Assembly (NCBI GenBank): GCA_000193795.2
Contig: AEPI01000040.1
Location: 12,056-76,055, forward strand
Length of the DNA stretch: 64,000 nt
From: Neisseria lactamica NS19
Lineage (GTDB): Bacteria > Pseudomonadota > Gammaproteobacteria > Burkholderiales > Neisseriaceae
Reading direction: 5' to 3'
A program made the translations under genes and the position numbers. This document shows positions 1 to 9,297 of the stretch, piece by piece (within the stretch, counting starts at the first letter, position 1; the number at the start of each line of letters is the position of its first letter). The notes below the pieces were generated by a model. That model had not been told where the DNA came from, did not search any database, and worked only from the letters and a program-made list of their open reading frames with translations.

Positions 1-362
1 CAGTTGCTTTTCATTCCTAGATTCCCGCTTTCGCGGGAATGACGATTCGGGTATTTTATGGTTTCGCAAGGCGCGATGCCGCCGGCGGGCATCATAGTCC
101 TCTCTCCCGGGGAGAGAGTTAGAGAGAGGGCAACAAGCCGTAAGGCTTGTATTTTAGAAGACTAAGGGATTTGGGAAAGGTTGCCGCAACTTGGAAAATG
201 CCCTCTCCTCGGCCCTCCCCCGCAGGGGAGGGAGCGGATTGCGGCAGACCTCCCCCACGGGGGAGGGAGCAGATTGCGGCAGATTTTGCGGTTGCAGGCG
301 GTTTTAAAAGCAGCGCGGGAATGACGGGATTTTGGTGTATTCCCTAAAAAATAAAAAAGCAT
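1..362. other. Intergenic region upstream of tbpB
   Basis: No convincing gene is seen. The stretch holds one dRS3 repeat (21-40) and an imperfect tandem duplication of about 36 bases at roughly 213-286, in which each unit carries a C-run/G-run inverted pair followed by a conserved GATTGCGGCAGA. Short open frames here are made of this repeat and lack ribosome-binding sites. Confidence 0.6.
21..40. repeat. dRS3 repeat
   Basis: Perfect 20-base neisserial dRS3 unit: ATTCCC, eight central bases, GGGAAT. These units flank neisserial intergenic mosaic elements and are known targets for filamentous-phage integration. Confidence 0.85.
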
Positions 363-411
363 TTGCAAATTTGTTAAAAATAAATAAAATAATAATCTTT
401 ATCATTCTTTA
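363..411 (+). promoter_or_regulatory. tbpB promoter with Fur-box-like operator
   Basis: A plausible -35 TTGCAA (363-368) and -10 TAAAAT (385-390), 16 bases apart, run into an A+T-rich block at 389-411 built of AATAAT and TATCATT hexamers that resembles a Fur box. Fur repression of tbpBA by iron is established for Neisseria; the exact operator bounds here are inferred by eye. Confidence 0.6.
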
Positions 412-427
412 ATTGAATTAGGTTTAT

Positions 428-2584
428 ATGAACAATCCATTGGTGAATCAGGCTGCTATGGTGCTGCCGGTGTTTTTGTTGAGTGCTTGTTTGGGCGGAG
501 GCGGCGGCAGCTTCGATCTTGATTCTGTCGATACCGAAGCCCCGCGTCCCGCGCCAAAGTATCAAGATGTTTCTTCCGAAAAAACCGCAAGCCCAAAAGA
601 CCAAGGCGGATACGGTTTTGCAATGCGCTTCAAGCGGCGGAATCGGCATCCTATGGTGATTCCGAAAGAAACCGAGGTTAAACTGAACCCAAATGATTGG
701 GAGGCGACGGGATTACCGACAGAACCCAAGAAACTGCCATTAAAACAAGAATCCGTCATTTCAAAAGTACAAGCAAACAATGGCGACAACAATATTTACA
801 CTTCCCCCTATCTCACGCAATCAAACCATCAAAACGGCAACACTGGCAACGGTGTAAACCAACCTAAAAATCAGGCAAAAGGTTACGAAAATTTCCAATA
901 TGTTTATTCCGGCTGGTTTTACAAACATGCTAAACCAACCATAGATCAATCCCAAAAAAAATTTCAACAAGGCGACGACGGTTATATCTTTTATCACGGC
1001 AAAGAACCTTCCCGACAACTTCCCGCTTCTGGAAAAGTTACCTACAAAGGTGTGTGGCATTTTGTAACCGATACGAAACAGGGACAAAAATTTAACGATA
1101 TTCTTGAAACCTCAAAAGGGCAAGGCGACAAATATAGCGGATTTTCGGGCGATGAAGGCGAAACAACTTCCAATAGAACTGATTCCAACCTTAATGGGAA
1201 TCACGAGGGTTATGGTTTTACCTCGAATTTAGAAGTGGATTTCGACAATAAGAAATTGACGGGCAAACTGATACGCAATAATAGAGTTACAAACGCTACT
1301 ACTGGCGACAAACATACCACGCAATATTACAGCCTTGAGGCTCAAGTAACAGGCAACCGCTTCAACGGCAAGGCGATGGCAACCGACAAACCCGGCAACG
1401 GCGAAACCAAACAACATCCCTTTGTTTCCGACTCGTCTTCTTTGAGCGGCGGCTTTTTCGGCCCGAAGGGTGAGGAATTGGGTTTCCGCTTTTTGAGCGA
1501 CGATAAAAAAGTTGCGGTTGTCGGCAGCGCGAAAACCAAAGACAAAGACGCAAATGGCAATACTGAGGCGGCTTCAGGCGGCACAGGTGCGGCAGCATCG
1601 GGCGGTGCGGCAGCTATGCCGTCTGAAAACGGTAAGCTGACCACGGTTTTGGATGCGGTCGAGCTGACGCACGGTGGCACAGCAATCAAAAAACTCGACA
1701 ACTTCAGCAACGCCGCCCAACTGGTTGTCGACGGCATTATGATTCCGCTCCTGCCCGAGGCTTCCGAAAGTGGGAACAATCAAGCCAATCAAGGTACAAA
1801 CGGCGGAACAGCCTTTACCCGCAAATTTGCCCACACGCCGAACAGCGATGAAAAAGACACCCAAGCAGGTACGGCGGAGAATGGCAATCCAGCCGCTTCA
1901 AATACGGCAGGTGATACCAATGGCAAAACAAAAACCTATGCAGTCGAAGTCTGCTGTTCCAACCTCAATTATCTGAAATACGGGTTGCTGACACGCAAAA
2001 CCGCCGGCAACACGGTGGAAGGCGGCAACGGCAGCCCAACCGCCGCCCAAACGGCACAGGGCGCACAAAGTATGTTCCTCCAAGGCGAGCGCACCGATGA
2101 AAAAGAGATTCCAAAAGAGCAACAAAACATCGTTTATCGGGGGTCTTGGTACGGGCATATTGCCAACGGCACAAGCACAAGCTGGAGCGGCAATGCTTCA
2201 GATAAAGAGGGAGGCAACAGGGCGGACTTTACCGTGAATTTTGGCGAGAAAAAAATTAACGGCACGTTAACCGCTGAAAACAGGCAGCAGGCAACCTTTA
2301 CCATTGAGGGAATGATTCAGGGCAACGGTTTTTCCGGTACGGCAAAAACTGCTGACTTAGGTTTTGATCTCGATCAGAGCAATACCACCGGTACGCCTAA
2401 GGCATATATCACAAACGCCAAGGTGCAGGGCGGTTTTTACGGGCCCCAAGCCGAAGAGTTGGGCGGATGGTTTGCCTATCCGGGCGACAAGCAGGCGCAG
2501 CCGCCCGCTTCGGAATCAGGTACGTCAGCCGCCAACAGCGCGACCGTGGTATTCGGTGCGAAACGCCAACAGCTTGTGCAATAA
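428..2584 (+). CDS. tbpB: Transferrin-binding protein B, surface lipoprotein
   Basis: Surface-exposed lipoprotein that captures iron-loaded human transferrin and hands it to TbpA. The 718-residue product starts with a lipoprotein signal ending in LSAC (Cys21), followed by a glycine run as flexible anchor. Two homologous lobes are visible: each has a GF(Y/F)GP(K/Q)(A/G)EE(L)G-type motif at the end of a beta barrel (near residues 340 and 665), and the paired-cysteine VCCSNLNYLKYG motif lies between the lobes. Length fits the long (isotype II) TbpB class. It heads an operon with tbpA, 86 bases downstream. No frameshift or homopolymeric phase tract is seen. Confidence 0.97.
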   Translation: MNNPLVNQAAMVLPVFLLSACLGGGGGSFDLDSVDTEAPRPAPKYQDVSSEKTASPKDQGGYGFAMRFKRRNRHPMVIPKETEVKLNPNDWEATGLPTEPKKLPLKQESVISKVQANNGDNNIYTSPYLTQSNHQNGNTGNGVNQPKNQAKGYENFQYVYSGWFYKHAKPTIDQSQKKFQQGDDGYIFYHGKEPSRQLPASGKVTYKGVWHFVTDTKQGQKFNDILETSKGQGDKYSGFSGDEGETTSNRTDSNLNGNHEGYGFTSNLEVDFDNKKLTGKLIRNNRVTNATTGDKHTTQYYSLEAQVTGNRFNGKAMATDKPGNGETKQHPFVSDSSSLSGGFFGPKGEELGFRFLSDDKKVAVVGSAKTKDKDANGNTEAASGGTGAAASGGAAAMPSENGKLTTVLDAVELTHGGTAIKKLDNFSNAAQLVVDGIMIPLLPEASESGNNQANQGTNGGTAFTRKFAHTPNSDEKDTQAGTAENGNPAASNTAGDTNGKTKTYAVEVCCSNLNYLKYGLLTRKTAGNTVEGGNGSPTAAQTAQGAQSMFLQGERTDEKEIPKEQQNIVYRGSWYGHIANGTSTSWSGNASDKEGGNRADFTVNFGEKKINGTLTAENRQQATFTIEGMIQGNGFSGTAKTADLGFDLDQSNTTGTPKAYITNAKVQGGFYGPQAEELGGWFAYPGDKQAQPPASESGTSAANSATVVFGAKRQQLVQ

Positions 2585-2614
2585 GCACGGCTGCCGAACA
2601 ATTGAGAATAAGTC

Positions 2615-2649
2615 TTCAGACGGCATCGCTCCTTCCGATGCCGTCTGAA
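2615..2649. repeat. Inverted pair of uptake sequences between tbpB and tbpA
   Basis: TTCAGACGGCAT (2615-2626) and ATGCCGTCTGAA (2638-2649) form a stable hairpin. There is no T-run after it, so it may weaken rather than stop transcription between the two genes of the operon. Confidence 0.75.
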
Positions 2650-2670
2650 AGCGAAGAGTAGGGAAACACT

Positions 2671-5424
2671 ATGCAACAGCAACATTTGTTCCGATTAAAT
2701 ATTTTATGCCTGTCTTTAATGACTGCGCTGCCCGTTTATGCAGAAAATGTGCAAGCCGGACAAGCACAGGAAAAACAGTTGGATACCATACAGGTAAAAG
2801 CCAAAAAACAGAAAACCCGCCGCGATAACGAAGTAACCGGTTTGGGCAAATTGGTCAAAACCGCCGACACCCTCAGCAAGGAACAGGTACTCGATATCCG
2901 CGACCTGACTCGCTACGACCCCGGCATCGCCGTCGTCGAACAGGGGCGCGGCGCAAGCTCGGGCTATTCGATACGCGGTATGGACAAAAACCGCGTTTCC
3001 TTGACGGTGGACGGCTTGGCGCAAATACAGTCCTACACCGCGCAGGCGGCATTGGGCGGGACGAGGACGGCGGGCAGCAGCGGCGCAATCAATGAAATCG
3101 AGTATGAAAACGTCAAGGCTGTCGAAATCAGCAAAGGCTCAAACTCGGTCGAACAAGGCAGCGGCGCATTGGCAGGCTCGGTCGCATTTCAAACCAAAAC
3201 CGCCGATGATGTTATCGGGGAAGGCAGGCAGTGGGGCATTCAGAGTAAAACCGCCTATTCCGGCAAAAACCGGGGGCTTACCCAATCCATCGCGCTGGCG
3301 GGGCGCATCGGCGGTGCGGAGGCTTTGCTGATCCACACGGGTCGGCGCGCGGGGGAAATCCGCGCCCACGAAGCCGCCGGACGCGGCGTTCAGAGCTTCA
3401 ACAGGCTGGTGCCGGTTGAGGATACCAATCAGTACGCAAATTTCATCGTTGAAGAAGAATGCGAAAGCAGAAATTACGAAACGTGTAAAGCAAATTCGAA
3501 AAAAGATGTTGTCGGCAAAGACGAACGTCAAATGGTTTCTACCCGAGACTACACGGGTCCCAACCGCTTCCTCGCCGATCCGCTTTCATACGAAAGCCGG
3601 TCGTGGCTGTTCCGCCCGGGTTTTCGTTTTGAAAACAAACGGCACTACATCGGCGGCATACTCGAACGCACGCAACAAACTTTCGACACGCGCGATATGA
3701 CGGTTCCGGCATTCCTGACCAAGGCGGTTTTTGATGAAAATAAAAAACAGGCGGGTTCTTTGTCCGGCAACGGCAAATACGCGGGCGACCACAAATACGG
3801 CGGTCTGTTTACCAACGGCGAAAACGGTGCGCTGGTGGGCGCGGAATACGGTACGGGCGTGTTTTACGACGAGACGCACACCAAAAGCCGCTACGGTTTG
3901 GAATATGTCTATACCAATGCCGATAAAGACACTTGGGCGGATTATGCCCGCCTCTCTTACGACCGGCAGGGCATCGGTTTGGACAATCATTTTCAGCAGA
4001 CGCACTGTTCTGCCGACGGTTCGGACAAATATTGCCGTCCGAGTGCCGACAAGCCGTTTTCCTATTACAAATCCGACCGCGTGATTTACGGGGAAAGCCA
4101 CAGGCTCTTGCAGGCGGCATTCAAAAAATCCTTCGATACCGCCAAAATCCGCCACAACCTGAGCGTTAACCTCGGTTTTGACCGCTTTGGCTCTAATCTC
4201 CGCCATCAGGATTATTATTATCAAAATGCCAACCGCGCCTATTCGTTGAAAACGCCCCCTCAAAGCGGCAACGGCGGATCAAACGCCAACCCCAACGGCA
4301 GCCAAGACAAACCCTATTGGGTCAGCATAGGCGGGGGAAATGTGGTTACGGGGCAAATCTGCCGCTCGGGCAACAATACTTATACGGACTGCACGCCGCG
4401 CAGCATCAACGGCAAAAGCTATTACGCGGCAGTTCGGGACAATGTCCGTTTGGGCAGGTGGGCGGATGTCGGCGCGGGGTTGCGTTACGACTACCGCAGC
4501 ACGCATTCGGACGACGGCAGCGTTTCCACCGGCACGCACCGCACCCTGTCCTGGAACGCAGGCATCGTCCTCAAACCTGCCGACTGGCTGGATTTGACTT
4601 ACCGCACTTCAACCGGCTTCCGCCTGCCCTCGTTTTCGGAAATGTACGGCTGGCGGTCGGGCGATAAAATAAAAGCCGTCAAAATCGATCCGGAAAAATC
4701 GTTCAACAAAGAAGCCGGCATCGTGTTTAAAGGCGATTTCGGCAACTTGGAGGCAAGTTGGTTCAACAATGCCTACCGCGATTTGATTGTCCGGGGTTAT
4801 GAAGCGCAAATTAAAAACGGCAAAGAAGAAGCCAAAGGCGACCCGGCTTACCTCAATGCCCAAAGCGCGCGGATTACCGGCATCAATGTTTTGGGCAAAA
4901 TCGATTGGAACGGCGTATGGGATAAATTGCCCGAAGGTTGGTATTCTACATTTGCCTATAATCGTGTCCGTGTCCGCGACATCAAAAAACGCGCAGACCG
5001 CACCGATATTCAATCACATCTGTTTGATGCCATCCAACCTTCGCGCTATGTCGTCGGCTTGGGCTATGACCAACCGGAAGGCAAATGGGGTGTGAACGGT
5101 ATGCTGACTTATTCCAAAGCCAAGGAAATCACAGAGTTGTTGGGCAGCCGGGCTTTGCTCAACGGCAACAGCCGCAATACAAAAGCCACCGCGCGCCGTA
5201 CCCGCCCTTGGTATATTGTGGACGTGTCCGGTTATTACACGATTAAAAAACACTTCACCCTCCGTGCGGGCGTGTACAACCTCCTCAACCACCGCTATGT
5301 TACTTGGGAAAATGTGCGGCAAACTGCCGGCGGCGCAGTCAATCAACACAAAAATGTCGGCGTTTACAACCGATATGCCGCCCCCGGTCGCAACTACACA
5401 TTTAGCTTGGAAATGAAGTTTTAA
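2671..5424 (+). CDS. tbpA: Transferrin-binding protein A, TonB-dependent receptor
   Basis: Outer-membrane channel that strips iron from transferrin and imports it using TonB energy. The 917-residue product has a signal peptide ending around ALPVYA (residue 24), a TonB box DTIQV (38-42), a plug domain with the SIRGMDKNRVSLTVDG segment, and a 22-strand barrel. It ends in the classic outer-membrane signature with terminal phenylalanine (SLEMKF). A lysine/glutamate/cysteine-rich extracellular segment around residues 265-290 corresponds to the loop-3 region that contacts transferrin. It is co-transcribed with tbpB and depends on tonB-exbB-exbD at 55.5-57.6 kb. Length agrees with known TbpA (about 910-915). 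Confidence 0.97.
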   Translation: MQQQHLFRLNILCLSLMTALPVYAENVQAGQAQEKQLDTIQVKAKKQKTRRDNEVTGLGKLVKTADTLSKEQVLDIRDLTRYDPGIAVVEQGRGASSGYSIRGMDKNRVSLTVDGLAQIQSYTAQAALGGTRTAGSSGAINEIEYENVKAVEISKGSNSVEQGSGALAGSVAFQTKTADDVIGEGRQWGIQSKTAYSGKNRGLTQSIALAGRIGGAEALLIHTGRRAGEIRAHEAAGRGVQSFNRLVPVEDTNQYANFIVEEECESRNYETCKANSKKDVVGKDERQMVSTRDYTGPNRFLADPLSYESRSWLFRPGFRFENKRHYIGGILERTQQTFDTRDMTVPAFLTKAVFDENKKQAGSLSGNGKYAGDHKYGGLFTNGENGALVGAEYGTGVFYDETHTKSRYGLEYVYTNADKDTWADYARLSYDRQGIGLDNHFQQTHCSADGSDKYCRPSADKPFSYYKSDRVIYGESHRLLQAAFKKSFDTAKIRHNLSVNLGFDRFGSNLRHQDYYYQNANRAYSLKTPPQSGNGGSNANPNGSQDKPYWVSIGGGNVVTGQICRSGNNTYTDCTPRSINGKSYYAAVRDNVRLGRWADVGAGLRYDYRSTHSDDGSVSTGTHRTLSWNAGIVLKPADWLDLTYRTSTGFRLPSFSEMYGWRSGDKIKAVKIDPEKSFNKEAGIVFKGDFGNLEASWFNNAYRDLIVRGYEAQIKNGKEEAKGDPAYLNAQSARITGINVLGKIDWNGVWDKLPEGWYSTFAYNRVRVRDIKKRADRTDIQSHLFDAIQPSRYVVGLGYDQPEGKWGVNGMLTYSKAKEITELLGSRALLNGNSRNTKATARRTRPWYIVDVSGYYTIKKHFTLRAGVYNLLNHRYVTWENVRQTAGGAVNQHKNVGVYNRYAAPGRNYTFSLEMKF

Positions 5425-5440
5425 ACGTCCAAACGCCGCA

Positions 5441-5474
5441 AATGCCGTCTGAAAGGCTTCAGACGGCATTTTTT
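5441..5474 (+). terminator. Uptake-sequence terminator after tbpA
   Basis: ATGCCGTCTGAA (5442-5453) and its inverse (5458-5469) followed by a T-run give an intrinsic terminator. Confidence 0.85.
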
Positions 5475-5519
5475 ACATAATTTTCACCGTTTCCCATCCT
5501 TTTCCATCCTTTCCGACAA

Positions 5520-6110
5520 TACCGTAATCTTGAAATTCGTCATTCCTGCGAAAAAGGCGGGCGTAGGATGTGCAGCGTGGGCATAGGGCAGGCTGCAAGG
5601 CAGGTGTAGGGTTGGCTGTAGGGTGGACTTCAGCCCACCAACCCCACTGAAGCCCACCCTACAGCCCACCCTACGGCTCGCTGAAATTTCGTCATTCCCG
5701 CGCAGGCGGGAATCTAAGTTTGTCGGTGCGGAAACTTATCGGATAAAACGGTTTCTTTAGATTTTACGTTCTAGATTCCCGCCTGCGCGGGAATGACGGG
5801 ATGTAGGTTTCTGTGCGGACGTGTTCTAGATTCCCACTTTCGTGGGAATGACGGGATTTCAGTTTGCGGATTGATTTGAAGTTGCAAAATCCCAACGGAC
5901 CGGATTCCCGCTTTCGCGTTTCAAAGTTACGGCGTTATCGGAAAAACAGAAAATCAAAGCTGCGAGGATTTATTTAAAACAACCGAATTTCAACGAACCG
6001 GATTTTCGCCTGCGCGGCGGCGGAAGGTTTTTTGTTTTTCCTGACAACTGTCCGCAACCTGAAATTCCGGCCGCCGGCATAACGGTATAAATATTTTCTA
6101 TTTGAATCCA
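5520..6110. repeat. Repeat-rich intergenic region (dRS3 and inverted repeats)
   Basis: No gene is seen. Three dRS3 units occur at 5694-5713, 5775-5794 and 5830-5849, plus a decayed one near 5903. A further inverted repeat, TGTAGGGTGG against CCACCCTACA, lies within 5600-5675. The layout is that of a small neisserial intergenic mosaic element. Confidence 0.75.
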
Positions 6111-6116
6111 ATATAA

Positions 6117-6148
6117 AATGCCGTCCGAACATTGTTCGGACGGCATTT
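6117..6148 (-). terminator. Terminator for the potD-type gene, variant uptake sequence
   Basis: AAATGCCGTCCGAAC and its inverse form a hairpin just after the minus-strand stop codon. Both arms carry the same single change (GCCGTCCGAA instead of GCCGTCTGAA), so pairing is preserved while the uptake core is altered. Confidence 0.75.
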
Positions 6149-6160
6149 TAATGCTTCAAA

Positions 6161-7303
6161 TCAGTTGGTGCCGACTTTGATTTTCTGCCACAGGCTGACC
6201 GACAGTTTTTTCGCATCCGCGCTCATTTGCGGCATCACGAAACCGTCTTTCATATCCTGCTCGTTCGGGAAGATGGAACGGGTGTTCACCAGCTCGGCAG
6301 GCATTTTTTCGCGCGCCGGTTTGCTGGCGGGGGCGAAGGTTACGGCGATGCCGTTTTTCGCCGCGATTTCGGGGTCGAGCGTGTAGTTGATGTATTTGTG
6401 GGCATTGGCGACGTTTTTCGCATCGGCGGGAATCAGCCAAGACTCAATCCAGAAGCCCATACCTTTCGGTGTCAGCACTTCGATGCCGACGTTGTTTTTC
6501 ACTTCTTCGGAACGTGCTTTCGCCAAGTTCAAATCGCCGCCGTTGCCTGCCGCCAGACAGATGTCGCCGCGCGCCAGCTCGTCGATGATGGACGGGCTGA
6601 AACGTTTGACATCCGGACGGATAGACTTCAACACTTCCGCCGCCGCCTTCAAATCTTCAGGATTCGAGCCTTTGGGGTCTTTGCCCAAGTAGTTCAGCAA
6701 AATCGGGAACATTTCGCTCGGGGTGTCCCACAGGGCGATGCCGCAGGATTTCAGCTTGTGGGTGTATTCAGGTTTGAACAGCAAATCCCAGCCGTTTTCG
6801 GGCAGCTTGCCGCCTAAAAGCTCTTTGCCCTTCGCCGTAATCGCAATCGTGTTCACGCCGGAGAAATAGGGGACGGCATACTGGTTGCCCGGGTCGGCGG
6901 TTTCCAGCATTTTCAAGAGTTCGGGATCGATGTTTTTATAGTTGGGAATCAGGTCTTTGTTGACTTTTTGATACGCGCCCGCCTCGATTTGGCGCGGCAG
7001 GAAGGCGATGCCCGGCACAACCAAATCGTAGCCGGATTTGCCGGTCAGCATTTTGGCTTCCAGCGTTTCATTGTTTTCGTACAAGTCGTAAGTCAGCTTC
7101 AGATTGTTGGCTTTTTTAAAGTCTTCGACCGTACTCTCGTCAACATAGTTCGACCAGTTGTAGATGTTCAGAGTATCGGTGGCAGCGGCTTCGGCATTGG
7201 CAGCAGACGCAGCATCTGCTTGAGGTTGCACGGCGTTTTTTTCGCTGCCGCCGCAGGCTGCCAGAGACAGCGCGGCCAAAACGGCTAATACGGATTTTTT
7301 CAT
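6161..7303 (-). CDS. potD: Spermidine/putrescine-type ABC transporter substrate-binding lipoprotein
   Basis: Periplasmic binding protein of the PotD/PotF family, expected to capture polyamines for an ABC importer. The start at 7303 gives 380 residues with a lipoprotein signal MKKSVLAVLAALSLAAC (Cys17), as is usual for the family; an open frame continues further upstream but would bury the signal. The mature part opens with DTLNIYNWSNYVD, the hallmark of the PotD/PotF fold, and later has the FSPSIIDELARGDICLA segment of the polyamine site. No permease or ATPase gene is adjacent, so the partner components must lie elsewhere. Confidence 0.9.
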   Translation of the reverse strand: MKKSVLAVLAALSLAACGGSEKNAVQPQADAASAANAEAAATDTLNIYNWSNYVDESTVEDFKKANNLKLTYDLYENNETLEAKMLTGKSGYDLVVPGIAFLPRQIEAGAYQKVNKDLIPNYKNIDPELLKMLETADPGNQYAVPYFSGVNTIAITAKGKELLGGKLPENGWDLLFKPEYTHKLKSCGIALWDTPSEMFPILLNYLGKDPKGSNPEDLKAAAEVLKSIRPDVKRFSPSIIDELARGDICLAAGNGGDLNLAKARSEEVKNNVGIEVLTPKGMGFWIESWLIPADAKNVANAHKYINYTLDPEIAAKNGIAVTFAPASKPAREKMPAELVNTRSIFPNEQDMKDGFVMPQMSADAKKLSVSLWQKIKVGTN

Positions 7304-7600
7304 ACGGGCAGATTCCTGATGAAAGAGGTTGAAAAAAAAGAAATCCCCGCGCCCCATCGTTACCCCGGCGCGAGGTTTGGGCATTGTAAAGTAAATTTGT
7401 GCAAACTCAAAGCATATTGGACTGATTTTTTTGAAAATTTGAAACTTTTGCGCCCAAAGGCGGAGGATGTGCCGGATTTTGCCGCCCGCGCGCGCCGGTA
7501 AAACGGCTTATGGGAAAATAAAGGGAAAAGGCTTGCATATAATGCAAACCCCCTTTAAAATTGCGCGTTTACAGAATTTATTTTTTCAGGAGATTCCAAT
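7304..7600. promoter_or_regulatory. Intergenic region with rpsT promoter -10
   Basis: Between the divergent potD-type gene and rpsT. A perfect TATAAT lies at 7538-7543, about 57 bases before the rpsT start; no well-spaced -35 is evident. Nothing else is seen. Confidence 0.45.
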
Positions 7601-7864
7601 ATGGCAAACAGCGCACAAGCACGCAAACGTGCCCGCCAGTCCGTCAAACAACGCGCGCACAACGCTAGCCTGCGTACCGCATTCCGTACTGCAGTGAAAA
7701 AAGTGTTGAAAGCAGTCGAAGCAGGCGATAAGGCAGCCGCACAAGCAGTTTACCAAGAGTCTGTTAAAATCATCGACCGCATCGCCGACAAAGGCGTATT
7801 CCATAAAAACAAAGCGGCGCGCCACAAAAGCCGTTTGTCTGCAAAAGTAAAAGCACTGGCTTGA
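7601..7864 (+). CDS. rpsT: 30S ribosomal protein S20
   Basis: Primary 16S rRNA-binding protein of the small ribosomal subunit. The 87-residue, strongly basic product starts MANSAQARKRARQSVKQRAH and ends with the conserved HKNKAARHKSRLSAKVKAL, both typical of S20. A good ribosome-binding site (CAGGAG) lies 8-13 bases upstream. It is a single-gene unit closed by a strong terminator. Confidence 0.97.
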   Translation: MANSAQARKRARQSVKQRAHNASLRTAFRTAVKKVLKAVEAGDKAAAQAVYQESVKIIDRIADKGVFHKNKAARHKSRLSAKVKALA

Positions 7865-7871
7865 TTTTTGC

Positions 7872-7893
7872 AAAACCGCCAAGGCGGTTTTTT
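7872..7893 (+). terminator. rpsT terminator
   Basis: AAAACCGCC and GGCGGTTTT form a 9-base-pair stem with a 2-base loop and a T-run. A second weaker stem-loop of AAAACCC/GGGTTTT type follows at 7908-7940. Confidence 0.85.
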
Positions 7894-8046
7894 GATATGC
7901 AATAAGCAAAACCCTGAAGCCTGACGGTTTCGGGGTTTTCTGTATTGCTGGGGCAAAACCCGAAATGGCGGAAAGGGTGCGGTTTTTTATCCGAATCCGC
8001 TATAAAATGCTGTCTGAAAACCAATATGCCGGCAATGGGGGTGGAG

Positions 8047-9156
8047 ATGAATACACGGAATATGCGCTATATCCTTTTGATAGGACTGTTGCCGATGGCA
8101 TCCGCTTTTGGAGAGACCGCGCTGCAATGCGCCGCTTTGACGGACAATGCTACGCGTTTGGCGTGTTACGACAGGATTTTTGCGGCAGGGCAGGAAGGGC
8201 GGGAGTCGAAAACCGTACTCAATCTGACGGAAACCGTCCGCAGCAGTCTGGATAAGGGCGAGGCGGTCATTGTTGTTGAAAAAGGCGGGGATGCGCTTCC
8301 TGCCGACAGTGCGGGCGAAACTGCCGACATCTATACGCCTTTGAGCCTGATGTACGATTTGGATCAAAACGACCCGCGCGGGCTGTTGGGCGTGCGCGAA
8401 CACAATCCGATGTACCTTATGCCGGTTTGGTACAACAGTTCGCCCAATTACGCCCCGACTTCGCCGACGCGCGGCATAACCGAACAAGAGAGATTCGGGC
8501 AGCAAAAGCGTGCGGAAACCAAATTGCAGGTTTCGTTTAAAAGCAAAATCGCTGAAGATTTGTTTAAAACCCGCGCAGATTTGTGGTTCGGCTACACCCA
8601 AAAATCCGATTGGCAGATTTACAACCAAGGCAGGAAATCCGCGCCGTTCCGTAATACCGATTACGAACCGGAAATCTTCCTGACCCAGCCTGTGAAGGCA
8701 GATTTGCCGTTCGGCGGCAGGCTGCGTATGCTCGGCGCCGGTTTCGTCCACCAGTCCAACGGGCAGAGCCGGCCCGAGTCGCGTTCTTGGAACAGGATTT
8801 ACGCCGTGGCGGGGATGGAGTGGGGCAAATTGACGGTGATTCCGCGCGTGTGGGTGCGTGCGTTCGATCGGGGCGGCGATAAAAACGACAATTCCGACAT
8901 TGCCGACTATATGGGGTATGGCGACGTGAAGCTGCAGTACCGCCTGAACGACAGGCAGAATGTGTATTCCGTATTGCGTTACAACCCCAAAACAGGCTAC
9001 GGCGCGATTGAAGCCGCCTATACGTTTCCGATCAAGGGCAAACTCAAGGGCGTGGTACGGGGTTTCCACGGTTATGGAGAGAGCCTGATCGACTACAACC
9101 ACAAGCAGAACGGTATCGGTTTCGGGTTGATGTTCAACGACTGGGACGGCATCTGA
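8047..9156 (+). CDS. pldA: Outer-membrane phospholipase A1 (OMPLA)
   Basis: Calcium-dependent outer-membrane phospholipase that hydrolyses phospholipids misplaced in the outer leaflet. The 369-residue product has a short signal peptide (MNTRNMRYILLIGLLPMASAFG) and the OMPLA catalytic block: His and Ser in FVHQSNGQSR, then Asn in RSWNR. The C-terminal half is made of alternating beta strands (YGDVKLQYRLND, YSVLRYNP). The start at 8047 has GGTGGAG immediately upstream; Met codons at 8035 and 8062 are alternatives. It stands alone between rpsT and the DUF502 gene. Confidence 0.92.
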   Translation: MNTRNMRYILLIGLLPMASAFGETALQCAALTDNATRLACYDRIFAAGQEGRESKTVLNLTETVRSSLDKGEAVIVVEKGGDALPADSAGETADIYTPLSLMYDLDQNDPRGLLGVREHNPMYLMPVWYNSSPNYAPTSPTRGITEQERFGQQKRAETKLQVSFKSKIAEDLFKTRADLWFGYTQKSDWQIYNQGRKSAPFRNTDYEPEIFLTQPVKADLPFGGRLRMLGAGFVHQSNGQSRPESRSWNRIYAVAGMEWGKLTVIPRVWVRAFDRGGDKNDNSDIADYMGYGDVKLQYRLNDRQNVYSVLRYNPKTGYGAIEAAYTFPIKGKLKGVVRGFHGYGESLIDYNHKQNGIGFGLMFNDWDGI

Positions 9157-9236
9157 ATGCCGTTTCAAACGACCTGTCAAGTTGCCGTGCCGTCTGAAGC
9201 CGCCGGCGGTTTGGCAGGGCGGGATAAAAAATTCGT

Positions 9237-9261
9237 TTGAATCCGGGCAAACGCGTATAAT
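9237..9261 (+). promoter_or_regulatory. Promoter of the DUF502 gene
   Basis: Perfect -10 TATAAT at 9256-9261, with TTGAAT at 9237-9242 as a poorly spaced (13 bases) -35 candidate. The position argues for the ATG at 9298 rather than the GTG at 9262, which overlaps the -10. Confidence 0.5.
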
Positions 9262-9297
9262 GTGCGGTTTGTACGGACTTTGTCGGAATCAAGCAAG

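Noticed and set aside
147..347. Small open frame in the leader of tbpB
   Set aside because: Built from a tandem G+C repeat, without a ribosome-binding site or homology.
7987..9180. 397-codon open frame on the minus strand opposite pldA
   Set aside because: It is the shadow of pldA: it has no ribosome-binding site, its composition is antisense-like (rich in Arg, His, Val), and pldA has clear catalytic motifs.
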